A stretch of 64,000 nucleotides of DNA from Paenibacillus glycanilyticus (GCF_023715145.1 NZ_JAMBNP010000002.1:744001-808000); one strand, 5' to 3'; counted from the first letter of the stretch, positions 42,658 to 51,718 are shown. Made by a program: numbers and translations. The notes: generated from the sequence alone by a model not told the origin.

Positions 42658-42681
42658 CTATAGCGGACAATTCAAATAAAC

Positions 42682-42720
42682 AAAGCCTTGTATTCCCTTA
42701 ACGGGAGTACAAGGCTTTTT
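42682..42720. terminator. Terminator after the cassette (right copy of the duplicated hairpin)
   Basis: A 16-pair stem (42682-42697 with 42703-42718, one G-T wobble) around a TTAAC loop. It begins with three A and ends with T, so it can serve both the cassette and the minus-strand gene. It is nearly identical to 41077-41108. Confidence 0.92.
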
Positions 42721-42723
42721 CTG

Positions 42724-43085
42724 TTAGCCAGCCTGGCCAATGAAATAGAACACGTACCCGATAACGGCTGTCAGTACGATGGCAACCATCGCTTTACGGG
42801 CAGCGGGGCGTGGGCCGTCGCGCAAAACTTTTATGCCAAGCGGGATCCATGCGATACAAAGTCCGGCAACGGCAAGGATTGAGAAGGTGGTTGTACCCTT
42901 CAGTACTCCTAACGGAAGGGCGGACATAAAGGCGAGCGCGATGGATTGGCCCGCAGCTGATCGGGAAAGAAGAAGTGAAACTTGCTTCTGAGCAGGACTC
43001 CGGCAAGCAGAAGGAGAGGGCCTAGGATTAAGGTTAATCCGCCTATCCACCGGCCGGGAAATGGCTCATGTTTGGAGGAATTCAT
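42724..43085 (-). pseudogene. Frameshifted small membrane protein gene
   Basis: A start codon at 43085 with a good AGGAG site opens a frame (MNSSKHEPFPGRWIGGLTLILGPLLLLAG...) that stops after 58 residues at 42909. A second frame (stop at 42724) supplies further hydrophobic segments (SIALAFMSALPLGVLKG; FSILAVAGLCIAWIPLGI; AMVAIVLTAVIGYVFYFIG). Joining them near 42955-42975 would give one protein of about 120 residues with three or four membrane helices. This points to a frameshift, real or from sequencing. Family unknown. Confidence 0.6.
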
Positions 43086-43112
43086 ATTTTTCTCCTGTCT
43101 GTTTGATGTGAG

Positions 43113-43979
43113 CTACGGCTTGAATTGCTTTCGATACCTGAGCGGGGAAGTACCGGTATAGGCCTTGAAGCAGTTTGAGAAATAAGGCGCATGCCGGAAG
43201 CCTGTTTGATCGGCGATAACCGCAATGGACCATTCGGTCTTCACCAGCAGCAGCTTGGCTTGCTCCAGCCGGTATTGATGCAAATATTCCATCGGGGAGC
43301 AATGATAGATCTCCTTCATGCATCTGACAATATAGTTGGGATGAAAATGAAAGGCTTCGGCCAGCGCCGCATTGGTTAATTCCGATTGATAATGCTGGCG
43401 GATATAAGCCTCTGTCCTGCTTGCCAGCTTCATGGCGGGTGAATCGGAGTTGGAGCGGTCCCGTCTTTCTTCCAATAAACCAAGCAGCTCAATAAATAAC
43501 TGCTGCTCCTGCCAATACACGCTTCGGCGATGCTCGACGGAGCAGGCTAGAAGCTGGCTTAAATGCCGTTCCGCCAACTTAAATTCGGGCGGGGCGGCAT
43601 ATTGGGGGAGTTGGATGAGATAAGGATTTTCCCAGGCCTGACGCATGGGCAGAGGGAACGAGGCAGAATCAGCTTCATGCTGCGCCCATTCGCCCTTGAA
43701 GTCAAAGTGAATCCAATAAAAGGCCGTTTCACGCTCGCAAGGCTTCGCCGAATAGTGATAGCGATCCGGCATAAGCAGCAGCGTCTCACCGGCATTCACT
43801 TCCCACTCTTTGTCTTCTTCCCCTATGTACAAGGTGCCCTTGATGACCCACAGGAGATCAAACACCCCAAGGTTCTGCCGGCTCGGATGTTGTTCGCCGG
43901 GTATATATTCGGTTAGGCCGGCTGCAATGTAATAGGGCATCGGAGGAAGTTTTAAGGTGATATAAGCATCATTTGGCAT
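43113..43979 (-). CDS. AraC-family transcriptional regulator
   Basis: 288 residues with an N-terminal cupin-like sugar-sensing domain (about 30-110, GVFDLLWVIKGTLYIGEE then HYSAKPCERETAFYWIHFD). A C-terminal double helix-turn-helix (about 185-285) contains NAALAEAFHFHPNYIVRCMKE and IADQTGFRHAPYFSNCFKAYTGTSP. It is divergent from the GH127 gene across a 137-base gap, the usual arrangement for a local activator of a glycan-use gene. Confidence 0.92.
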   Translation of the reverse strand: MPNDAYITLKLPPMPYYIAAGLTEYIPGEQHPSRQNLGVFDLLWVIKGTLYIGEEDKEWEVNAGETLLLMPDRYHYSAKPCERETAFYWIHFDFKGEWAQHEADSASFPLPMRQAWENPYLIQLPQYAAPPEFKLAERHLSQLLACSVEHRRSVYWQEQQLFIELLGLLEERRDRSNSDSPAMKLASRTEAYIRQHYQSELTNAALAEAFHFHPNYIVRCMKEIYHCSPMEYLHQYRLEQAKLLLVKTEWSIAVIADQTGFRHAPYFSNCFKAYTGTSPLRYRKQFKP

Positions 43980-44116
43980 ATGGAGACCTCGACCTTCAAT
44001 AGTGTTATATTTTATAAAAAATTAGGTCGTTTTACTTGTAGTTTCCTTGTCTTTTCGAGAATAAACTAGAAATCAGCAAGAATCAAATCTTTTATTTTCG
44101 ATCGGGAGGAACATAT

Positions 44117-46090
44117 ATGGCACAGCAATTAAACGGACAGCTTGGACGCAGCGAGGTACATATTGAGGACGCCTTTTGGAACCGCTTTACCGAACTGGTT
44201 AGGGAAACGGTTATTCCTTATCAATGGGAGGCGCTGAACGACCGGATTGCGGATGCGGAGCCCAGCTACGCTATACGTAATTTCCGTGTTGCAGCAGGAC
44301 TGGAGGAGCATCCGTACTGCGGCATGGTGTTCCAGGACAGCGATGTAGCCAAATGGCTGGAGGCTGTGGGTTATTCCTTGGCGAATCATCCGGATCCCGA
44401 GCTGGAGCGCACGGCGGACGACGTCATTGATCTTATTGCGATGGCGCAGCACGAGAACGGATATTTAAATACGTATTTCACCATCAAAGATCCGGGCAAG
44501 CAGTGGACAAACTTATACGAGGCCCATGAGCTTTATTGCGCGGGACATATGATGGAAGCGGCAGTTGCTTATTACGAGGCGACCGGAAAACGCAAGCTGC
44601 TGGATGTGATGAGCAGGTTTGCGGATCATATTGACGAGGTTTTTGGACCTGAGGAAGGGAAGCTGAGGGGTTATGACGGTCATCAGGAGATCGAGCTTGC
44701 CTTGGTTAAGCTGTATCAGGCAACGGGAGAAGAACGCTATTTGAAGCTGGGCCAGTTCTTTATCGATGAACGCGGCGCTGCTCCGAACTTCCTCGTAGAA
44801 GAAGGCAAGCAGCGGGACGGGTACAGCTTATGGGCCGGAGGGAAAAGACCTATTCCGACCGTGGCGCAACTAGCCTATAATCAGGCGCACAAGCCGGTAC
44901 GGGAGCAAGAGGCAGCGGTTGGCCATTCCGTTCGCGCGGTTTATATGTATACGGCGATGGCTGATCTGGCGAGATTAACCGGGGATAAGCAGCTGCTTGC
45001 GGCATGCGAACGATTATGGAACAACATGACCCGCAAACAAATGTACATTACCGGAGGCATTGGCTCAACGCATCACGGAGAGGCCTTTTCCTTCGATTAC
45101 GACCTGCCGAACGATACGGTCTATGCGGAGACTTGCGCTTCGATTGGCCTGATTTTCTTCGCGCAGCGGATGCTGAAGCTCGAAGCCAAGAGCGAATACG
45201 CCGATGTTCTGGAGCGGGCATTGTATAACAATGTCGTTGGCAGCATGTCGCAGGACGGCAAACATTACTTTTATGTGAATCCGCTTGAAGTATGGCCGGA
45301 GGCATCCGAGCGCAATCCGGGTCGTCACCATGTGAAGGCGGAACGCCAGAAGTGGTTCGGCTGCTCCTGCTGCCCGCCAAACGTGGCGCGCTTGCTCAGC
45401 TCCTTGAACGATTATATTTACACGGTATCGGCAGCATCAAATACGGTGTATGCCCATCTCTTTATTGGCAGTGTTGGCGAGTTTGAGCTGGATGCCGGCA
45501 CAGTTGTGATGAAGCAGCAGTCGCAGCTTCCGTGGAAGGGCAGCGCGCGCTTTGAATTCTCCGAGGTTCCGGGAACAGCGTTTACGCTCGCCTTGCGCAT
45601 CCCTTCCTGGTGCGGAGGCCGTGCCGTGCTCAGCATTAATGGCAACGCGGCAGAATACAAGATTGAGAACGGCTATGCGCTTGTTCACCGGAATTGGCAG
45701 CAAGGAGATACAGCCGAATGGGAACTCGATATGACAGCCCAATTGACGGCTGCTCATCCGGAGATTCGGGCAAACGCAGGGAAGGTTGCCATTGAGCGCG
45801 GTCCGCTTGTCTACTGTCTGGAAGAAGTGGATAACGGCAGTCCGCTGGCAGCCGTCTCGATCGCAGCATCCTCGGAATTACATGCTTCCTTTGATTCGCA
45901 GCTCCTTGGCGGAGCGGTAATCATTGAAGCAGAGGGACGATTGGACGAGCAGGATTCCTGGCTGGAGGAGACTCCTTACCGCCCTTATGCGCAGCACCGG
46001 ACATCGAAGCAAGCCCGGCTGAAGGCAGTACCGTATTACTTATGGGGAAATCGCGGAAAAGGCGAAATGACCGTCTGGATTCGGACATAA
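44117..46090 (+). CDS. GH127 glycoside hydrolase, likely beta-L-arabinofuranosidase
   Basis: 657 residues with the (alpha/alpha)6 catalytic domain at about 20-430 and beta-rich C-terminal domains. Residues known from the Bifidobacterium HypBA1 enzyme are all in place: Glu322 (general acid/base), Glu338 and Cys340, and the CC pair at 418-419 (HypBA1 417-418), which form the zinc-thiolate site with the nucleophilic cysteine. No signal peptide is present, so it should act on imported oligosaccharides in the cytoplasm. GGGAGG precedes the ATG. It is monocistronic and probably under the divergent AraC regulator. Confidence 0.92.
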   Translation: MAQQLNGQLGRSEVHIEDAFWNRFTELVRETVIPYQWEALNDRIADAEPSYAIRNFRVAAGLEEHPYCGMVFQDSDVAKWLEAVGYSLANHPDPELERTADDVIDLIAMAQHENGYLNTYFTIKDPGKQWTNLYEAHELYCAGHMMEAAVAYYEATGKRKLLDVMSRFADHIDEVFGPEEGKLRGYDGHQEIELALVKLYQATGEERYLKLGQFFIDERGAAPNFLVEEGKQRDGYSLWAGGKRPIPTVAQLAYNQAHKPVREQEAAVGHSVRAVYMYTAMADLARLTGDKQLLAACERLWNNMTRKQMYITGGIGSTHHGEAFSFDYDLPNDTVYAETCASIGLIFFAQRMLKLEAKSEYADVLERALYNNVVGSMSQDGKHYFYVNPLEVWPEASERNPGRHHVKAERQKWFGCSCCPPNVARLLSSLNDYIYTVSAASNTVYAHLFIGSVGEFELDAGTVVMKQQSQLPWKGSARFEFSEVPGTAFTLALRIPSWCGGRAVLSINGNAAEYKIENGYALVHRNWQQGDTAEWELDMTAQLTAAHPEIRANAGKVAIERGPLVYCLEEVDNGSPLAAVSIAASSELHASFDSQLLGGAVIIEAEGRLDEQDSWLEETPYRPYAQHRTSKQARLKAVPYYLWGNRGKGEMTVWIRT

Positions 46091-46116
46091 AGCTGATAGG
46101 CGGCGTTGTTAGAGGG

Positions 46117-46149
46117 AAGCATACGAGTTGTCGTATGCTTTCTTTTTTT
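46117..46149 (+). terminator. Terminator after the GH127 gene
   Basis: A ten-pair perfect stem (46117-46126 with 46131-46140), a GTTG loop and a T-rich tail. Confidence 0.94.
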
Positions 46150-46215
46150 GGGAAGGAAAAGATTGGGTTGTGGTGGTATGATAGAAAAGTAATGAATTAA
46201 ACAGGAGGGATTTTA

Positions 46216-47016
46216 TTGAAAAGCAATCACGAAATCGACTATTACATTCATGGCGATGATATGCAGTTTGTGGAAATTGAGCTGGATCCTTCGGAGACCG
46301 TCATCGCGGAAGCGGGAAGTCTCATGATGATGGATGACGGCATACATATGGAAGCGATATTTGGTGACGGGAGCGGGCAGTCCTCCAGCGGCTTCATGGG
46401 AAAGCTGATGAACGCGGGCAAGCGGATTCTGACGGGCGAAAGCCTGTTTATGACAGCCTTCACCAATGAAGGCGCGGGGAAGAGAAAAGCCAGCTTTGCA
46501 GCTCCTTATCCGGGTAAGATTATCCCGGTTGACCTGCATGCCGCCGGCGGCAAAATGATTTGTCAGAAAGATGCTTTTCTCGCAGCGGCGAAAGGCGTAT
46601 CGGTTGGCATCGAATTCCAGCGGAAGATCGGAACGGGTTTCTTTGGCGGCGAGGGCTTTATTATGCAAAAGCTTGAAGGCGACGGTCTGGCGTTCATGCA
46701 TGCCGGCGGCACCATTATTCGCAAAGATCTGAATCCGGGAGAGAAGCTCCGCGTGGATACGGGCTGTCTCGTAGCTTTTACGCCGAACGTCAATTACAGC
46801 ATCGAGATGGTAAAAGGGGTTAAAACCTTCCTCTTTGGCGGCGAAGGGCTGTTCTTCGCAACGCTGGAAGGACCGGGCACCGTCTATATTCAATCATTGC
46901 CGTTCAGCCGTTTGGCAAGCCGGGTATTCGCGGCAGCCCCTCGGGGATTTGGCACCGGCGGCAAGGATGAAGGCAGCGCTGCAGGCTCAATCTTCAATAT
47001 GCTGAAGGGCGACTAG
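46216..47016 (+). CDS. AIM24/TIGR00266-family protein
   Basis: 266 residues with the AIM24 beta-sandwich repeats: [25 protein letters not shown] near 17, GKIIPVDL near 100, [23 protein letters not shown] near 152 and [19 protein letters not shown] near 215. The C terminus is glycine-rich. The TTG start lies after ACAGGAGGGA. The bacterial family has no firm function; the name derives from a yeast mitochondrial protein. It is monocistronic with its own terminator. Confidence 0.88.
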   Translation: MKSNHEIDYYIHGDDMQFVEIELDPSETVIAEAGSLMMMDDGIHMEAIFGDGSGQSSSGFMGKLMNAGKRILTGESLFMTAFTNEGAGKRKASFAAPYPGKIIPVDLHAAGGKMICQKDAFLAAAKGVSVGIEFQRKIGTGFFGGEGFIMQKLEGDGLAFMHAGGTIIRKDLNPGEKLRVDTGCLVAFTPNVNYSIEMVKGVKTFLFGGEGLFFATLEGPGTVYIQSLPFSRLASRVFAAAPRGFGTGGKDEGSAAGSIFNMLKGD

Positions 47017-47033
47017 AACGCCGCAAGGCTCTT

Positions 47034-47066
47034 CAAGACTCCGTCCCGAAGGGATGGAGTCTTTTT
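47034..47066 (+). terminator. Terminator after the AIM24-like gene
   Basis: AAGACTCCGTCCC pairs with GGGATGGAGTCTT around a GAA loop, then T residues. Confidence 0.9.
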
Positions 47067-47100
47067 CCGCAGTTGCAAATCTGACATAGAGGTGATTCCC

Positions 47101-47574
47101 GTGAAATATGATTTTAATCGAGAGTGGTTAACGAGAAAATTCGAGGAGATTCAAGGTCGGATTTTGAAAGCGCTGGAACAGCTGGATGACGAGCAGGTGA
47201 ATTGGAGTCCGTCGACGAACAGCCACAGTATATCGACCCTCATTCGCCATATGGAAGGGAATGCGTTGGAGCGCGTCAATAAAGGGATTCTTTACCAAGA
47301 TATTTCTCGGGACCGCGATGCAGAGTTTAGGCACGTATTCAAGACGAAAGAGGAGTTGGTCCTAACGATCCGGAATTGCCTTGAAGGCATTACGGGCGCT
47401 TTGCGAAGCATATCAGACGAGCAGTTAGAGCGGACGCAGTCGGTCCGCGGCAAGGAACGTACCAACCTGGACATGCTGCATCAATGCGCGGCGCATTATT
47501 CCGAGCATATGGGCCAGATCTTTTATATCGCAAAGCAATTATTGAAAGAGGAGTATAAGTCGACTTCCATTTAA
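47101..47574 (+). CDS. DinB-like four-helix protein (DUF1572-type)
   Basis: 157 residues from GTG 47101, preceded by AGAGGTGATTCC; an upstream in-frame GTG at 47092 lies inside that ribosome binding site. It has the DinB/YfiT-like metal histidines: SISTLIRHMEGNALERV near 48 (His at about 54) and HQCAAHYSEHMGQIFYI near 130. Related proteins are thiol- or metal-dependent transferases such as bacillithiol S-transferases. The exact activity is not readable. Confidence 0.82.
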   Translation: MKYDFNREWLTRKFEEIQGRILKALEQLDDEQVNWSPSTNSHSISTLIRHMEGNALERVNKGILYQDISRDRDAEFRHVFKTKEELVLTIRNCLEGITGALRSISDEQLERTQSVRGKERTNLDMLHQCAAHYSEHMGQIFYIAKQLLKEEYKSTSI

Positions 47575-47708
47575 TTCGACATTTATCCTTTACGCCGTTT
47601 GTAGAAAAACTCTCTTTCGCCGCATAGACAATTCCGCTCAGATTTGCTAAACTGATCGACGGCGCATTTTTATGGTAACCAACTTTTCACGGGAGAAGGG
47701 GACTGTAT

Positions 47709-48245
47709 ATGGACAAAACAGAGCTTGCAAGAGAAATTATCCAAACGTCAAGACTGACGGGAGAATTCAGGCTTCGCTCAGGGAAAACATCGAATCATTA
47801 CTTCGATAAGTACTTGTTCGAATCCAATCCCGTACTTCTAGCTGCGATTGCCGAACAGCTTGCACCCCTTGTTCCAGAAGGAACAGAAGTTCTAGCCGGA
47901 CTGGAAATGGGCGGTATTCCGATCGCTACGGCACTATCTCTTAAGACCGGAATTCCGGTTGTCTTCGTACGCAAGAGAGCAAAGGAATATGGAACCAGCA
48001 AGCTGGCGGAAGGTATGGATATCACGGGCAAGAAGATCTGCATCATCGAGGATGTTATAACGACAGGCGGGCAGGTGCTGCTAAGCGCAGCGGATTTGCT
48101 CTCGCATGATGCCGAGTTAAAAGACGTGCTCTGCGTCATCGAGAATGAAAAGGCAGGCAGAGCCAACCTGGAAGAGGCGGAATTTGAAGTCCACTCTTTA
48201 TTCAAAATGGAAGAGTTATTATCCGCAGTCGGAGAGAGCGTATAA
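47709..48245 (+). CDS. pyrE: Orotate phosphoribosyltransferase
   Basis: Makes OMP from orotate and PRPP in pyrimidine synthesis. The 178-residue protein has GEFRLRSGKTSNHYFDKYLFES at the N terminus, GLEMGGIPIATALS, the RKRAKEYGTSK loop with catalytic lysines and the PRPP motif CIIEDVITTGGQ near 115. It stands alone here rather than in a pyr operon, and no PyrR-type attenuator was seen upstream. It converges with mtnB on a shared bidirectional terminator. Confidence 0.94.
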   Translation: MDKTELAREIIQTSRLTGEFRLRSGKTSNHYFDKYLFESNPVLLAAIAEQLAPLVPEGTEVLAGLEMGGIPIATALSLKTGIPVVFVRKRAKEYGTSKLAEGMDITGKKICIIEDVITTGGQVLLSAADLLSHDAELKDVLCVIENEKAGRANLEEAEFEVHSLFKMEELLSAVGESV

Positions 48246-48246
48246 A

Positions 48247-48294
48247 ATAAAAAGCTGGTCATACTCGTTACAAACGGGTTGGCCAGCTTTTTCG
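48247..48294. terminator. Bidirectional terminator between pyrE and mtnB
   Basis: AAAAAGCTGG (48249-48258) pairs with CCAGCTTTTT (48283-48292). The stem continues inward with ACTCGTT/AACGGGT, and the A run on one side and T run on the other allow use from both strands. Confidence 0.92.
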
Positions 48295-48945
48295 TTATTT
48301 TCGACCGTTCAGCATTTCCCAGCGGTACACGTATTCGAACAGGAACTCGAACGATTCGATATGGCGCTTCGCCTCGAAGGCATTCGCTCCCCATGCGTAA
48401 ATGCCGTGCTTGCGGAGAATAATGCCGGGAATACGCTTGTCGAGACGCTCCGTAACCTCGGGCACGATACGCGGAATCTCGGCGAAGTTGGAAACGATCG
48501 GAATATCGATATGCGCTTCTTCTTCCCAGATGTTCAGGCCCTTGATCAGCTCAACGCCGTCTACAGGGACCGCTCTGCGTTCCCAGAACCATTCGGACAT
48601 AACCGCGCTGTAAACGGAATGAACGTGGAAAATAGCGCCTGCGCCCGTTAAACGGTAGATCTCGTTATGAATCAGCGTTTCGGCGGAAGGTTTCAGGTTT
48701 GTCGCTTCGCAAGCCTTGCCGTCCTTGTCTACGAACAGATAATCCTCCGGTGTATGTACCGTCTTGTCCTTGCCGCTTGCCGTAATGGCGAAATAGAATT
48801 CATCCGGCTTGTAGTCGCCTACGCGAACGGAGAGGTTGCCGCTTGTTCCGGCAAACCAGCCGCGGGAAGCAAATAATTCTTTGACGCTGCGCAGATCGGC
48901 AAGCGCCTGCTGCTTGTGTTCCAGCTTAATATCGGAGAAGGCCAT
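48295..48945 (-). CDS. mtnB: Methylthioribulose-1-phosphate dehydratase
   Basis: A class II aldolase-like zinc enzyme that dehydrates methylthioribulose-1-phosphate in methionine salvage. The 216-residue protein has GTSGNLSVRV near 35, FHVHSVYSAV near 102 with two zinc histidines, and the third in ILRKHGIYAWG near 172. It is the third gene after mtnW and mtnX and ends at the shared terminator, so no mtnD follows here, unlike B. subtilis mtnWXBD. Confidence 0.94.
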   Translation of the reverse strand: MAFSDIKLEHKQQALADLRSVKELFASRGWFAGTSGNLSVRVGDYKPDEFYFAITASGKDKTVHTPEDYLFVDKDGKACEATNLKPSAETLIHNEIYRLTGAGAIFHVHSVYSAVMSEWFWERRAVPVDGVELIKGLNIWEEEAHIDIPIVSNFAEIPRIVPEVTERLDKRIPGIILRKHGIYAWGANAFEAKRHIESFEFLFEYVYRWEMLNGRK

Positions 48946-48951
48946 GTTAGA

Positions 48952-49620
48952 TTAGACCGTCCTTTCTTTCTTGAGCTTATCCACAATATCGTGGAAGGTT
49001 GTAAATTCGGTATGAGGAAGTCCTAGCTCCTTGCATTTATCAGTCAGATGATGGCGGGAGAAGACCGTATCGGCGAGCTTGGCCCCTTCGAAGTCGGTTA
49101 CGCTGTCGCCGATAATGATCCGCTCATATTCACCGGCCGGGAAGCGGCGCATAATGGTTGTTTTGCACATGCCGCAGTCATTCGTGCAATGTCCGTCACA
49201 TGGATGAGGCCATGTAATTTCGATTTGCTCGCCGCTGAAATCGCTGCCGTTACAGTAGATATGATCCTCCGGAATGCCGAATCGGGCAAGTACCGGGTAT
49301 ACAAAGAAGTCGATGCCGCCGCTTGTTACATAGAACTCGATCTGTTCGTCTTTGCAATATTGAAGCAAATCGGCAAAGCCGTCGCGGATTTGAACATTAT
49401 TGATGCCATACTCCACAACTTCCTTCTGAATGGAAGTTGGGAGGAGGCGGAACATCTGGCCAACGCCGTCGCGGATCGAGATCTGCTGGGACAGGACCGA
49501 AGTTGCGATCTCTTCCCAGCCCGGCGGGTTGAAATGCTTGATAATCGCTATGATATTATCGTTGACGGTAATGGTTCCGTCAAAATCACAGAAGATAATG
49601 CGTTTCTTAGCTGTTGTCAT
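48952..49620 (-). CDS. mtnX: 2-hydroxy-3-keto-5-methylthiopentenyl-1-phosphate phosphatase
   Basis: A HAD-family phosphatase that follows MtnW in methionine salvage. The 222-residue protein starts with the nucleophile motif IIFCDFDGTITVNDN (Asp11 and Asp13) and has VTSGGIDFF near 108 and IIGDSVTDFEGAK near 170, with a cysteine-rich insert (HPCDGHCTNDCGMCKTT) near 137-152. ATGA overlap with mtnW. Confidence 0.94.
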   Translation of the reverse strand: MTTAKKRIIFCDFDGTITVNDNIIAIIKHFNPPGWEEIATSVLSQQISIRDGVGQMFRLLPTSIQKEVVEYGINNVQIRDGFADLLQYCKDEQIEFYVTSGGIDFFVYPVLARFGIPEDHIYCNGSDFSGEQIEITWPHPCDGHCTNDCGMCKTTIMRRFPAGEYERIIIGDSVTDFEGAKLADTVFSRHHLTDKCKELGLPHTEFTTFHDIVDKLKKERTV

Positions 49621-50837
49621 TCCTTAATCCCCCATGCATCGATAGCCGCCTTAAGCGGTTCATTGCCAGACTGCTCCGCCGCTTCGCGAAGCGGCACGCC
49701 GTTCATTGCTGCCGTAATGGCGCTGCGGAAAGCTTTGCCTCCCGCAGCGGTGCCCATAGGATGGCCGTGGATGCCGCCGCCCGCGTTTACGACAACATCG
49801 GTTCCGAAGTCGCGCAGGATGAGCGGAACAAGGCCGGGGTGAATGCCAGCAGACGGAACAGGGAAGCTTGTCCGGAGTGTATCCGAGGGTGCTAACAGCG
49901 CCTCTTTTACTGCCAAGTTCTCTTCCTTCGGCATAACGACCGAACCGTACGGGGAAGGGAAGAGAACCAGATCCGCGCCCGCAAGGCGCATCAGCTTGCC
50001 TAGAAGGACCGAAGCGCCGATGCCGTAATGCGGCGACGGATAAAAAGCGCCTGCCATGGCAGGATGCGCGGCGATAGGCACATTAATCTCCGGATTCTTG
50101 CTCAGCTCATGAAGAACATCATAGCCGTAAGCCAACACGTTGAACAGCAGAGCGTTTGCGCCTGCTGCAATGGCCTTGCGGGCTTGACTGGCCAGCTGGG
50201 ATGTAGGACCGGTCAGGTTCACGGCGTACAGCAGCTGTTGACCCGTTTCCTGCTGGGCTTTGCGGGCTGCCTCCATGCAGACTTCAACACGCTTCTCGAG
50301 CGGTGTGAGCGGGTTCTCGAACAGAATTTCGTCATCCTTGATCAGGTCTACGCCGCCAAGCGCCTGCTTGTAGAACTGCTCCTGCAAGTTTGGCAGATCA
50401 TGGCCAACAACGGATTTGAAGATGCTCATCAGAAGCGGGCGGTCGTGAACGCCTAACAGCTGGCGCACGCCTTCAAGGCCGTATTTGGGTCCCGGGAAGG
50501 CGGATTGGAATTGCTCCGAAACATCCAGGTCGATCAGCTTGATTTTGCCGTCCATGGACAGCTTGCCGAAGATGGTAACCAGAAGGGCGGGAATATCCCG
50601 GCTGAAGTTAATGTCAGGGTAGGCGATGCGGATATCCGCATAACGTTCGCTGCCTGCTTGTTCATGCACTTCAACGGACAATACTTTGCCAAGATGCTTC
50701 TCCATCTCGGCTTTGCGTGCTTCAGGGAGCTCCGTCCAGCTGCCGACCGTTAAACCAACGGCGATGGACAATGCTTTTTTATCAAAATCCGCTTTCTCGT
50801 CAAAGCAGCGGTAAGTGGCAACACACATCTGGTTCAT
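49617..50837 (-). CDS. mtnW: 2,3-diketo-5-methylthiopentyl-1-phosphate enolase (RuBisCO-like)
   Basis: A RuBisCO-like protein that enolises diketomethylthiopentyl phosphate in methionine salvage. The 406-residue protein has GVDLIKDDE near 170 with the carbamylated lysine and metal ligands, plus HPAMAGAFY and GGGIHGHP. The ATG overlaps the proC stop as TGATG, and AAAGGAG lies in the proC end, so translation is coupled to proline synthesis. No S-box riboswitch is seen upstream. Confidence 0.95.
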   Translation of the reverse strand: MNQMCVATYRCFDEKADFDKKALSIAVGLTVGSWTELPEARKAEMEKHLGKVLSVEVHEQAGSERYADIRIAYPDINFSRDIPALLVTIFGKLSMDGKIKLIDLDVSEQFQSAFPGPKYGLEGVRQLLGVHDRPLLMSIFKSVVGHDLPNLQEQFYKQALGGVDLIKDDEILFENPLTPLEKRVEVCMEAARKAQQETGQQLLYAVNLTGPTSQLASQARKAIAAGANALLFNVLAYGYDVLHELSKNPEINVPIAAHPAMAGAFYPSPHYGIGASVLLGKLMRLAGADLVLFPSPYGSVVMPKEENLAVKEALLAPSDTLRTSFPVPSAGIHPGLVPLILRDFGTDVVVNAGGGIHGHPMGTAAGGKAFRSAITAAMNGVPLREAAEQSGNEPLKAAIDAWGIKE

Positions 50838-51718
50838 CAGGCCAACGTGCTCCTTTCAATATCTGCTCCGATTTCGCCGGCGCGTTCAGCGGAACGCAGC
50901 ATGCCGCGTACGACGGCTTCCGTTAATCCGCTTGCCGCCATCGATTCGATAGCCGCTTGAGTCGTTCCGTTGGGAGAAGTCACCTTGCGGCGAAGCTCCG
51001 CAGGCTCTTCGCCCGTCGTCCGCACCATCTCGGCTGCGCCAAGAACGGTTTGTACGATCAGCTCTTTGGCTTGCTCAGCAGGAAGGCCAAGCTTTTCGGC
51101 AGCCTCCATCATCGCTTCCATGAAGAAATAGACATAAGCCGGACCGCTGCCGGATACGCCAACGATGGAATCCTGCAAATTCTCTTCAACAACCGCATGA
51201 ATGCCGATAGAAGCAAACATCGTTTCGGCAAGCTTGCGTTGTTCTTCCGTTACGCTTCCGGAATAGCTGATGCCGGTAACGCCAAGTCCGATTGTGCTCG
51301 AGGTGTTTGGCATCGTCCGCACGATTGCGGCCGGTCTGCCGAGTACACGCTCCATGGAGGAGATCGATAGACCGGCAATAACCGATACGATCAGCTGATT
51401 ATCCGATAGCAGATGCTTAATAGAAGAGATAGCCGCTACTGCATCTTTTGGCTTCATCGCGAGGAAGATAATGTCCGCATCTTGAATAAACTGTTCGTTC
51501 GTCGAGCCGTTTAATACGGTTTGAATGCCGTAGCGCTCGGTTAACTCATTGAGCCGGTCGGCGTTCTGGCGGTTCAGCATGGAGATTTGCTCCGGCTTCG
51601 TCAGCTTTTGATTAATAAGTCCGCGCACGATAGCTTCCGCCATCGAGCCTGCGCCGTAGAAGCTGATTTTTAACGCTTCAACATTGGCGCTGGCATTTGT
51701 TTGTTCCATGGATAACAT
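50837..51718 (-). CDS. proC: Pyrroline-5-carboxylate reductase
   Basis: Reduces P5C to proline, the last step of the pathway. From ATG 51718 (nine bases after GGAGGG) the protein is 293 residues, with the Rossmann motif ISFYGAGSMAEAIVRGL near residue 16 and the signature GSGPAYVYFFMEAMMEAAEKLGL near 187. The open frame extends to 51925 but into proA. It is third in proB-proA-proC and overlaps mtnW. Confidence 0.95.
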   Translation of the reverse strand: MLSMEQTNASANVEALKISFYGAGSMAEAIVRGLINQKLTKPEQISMLNRQNADRLNELTERYGIQTVLNGSTNEQFIQDADIIFLAMKPKDAVAAISSIKHLLSDNQLIVSVIAGLSISSMERVLGRPAAIVRTMPNTSSTIGLGVTGISYSGSVTEEQRKLAETMFASIGIHAVVEENLQDSIVGVSGSGPAYVYFFMEAMMEAAEKLGLPAEQAKELIVQTVLGAAEMVRTTGEEPAELRRKVTSPNGTTQAAIESMAASGLTEAVVRGMLRSAERAGEIGADIERSTLA

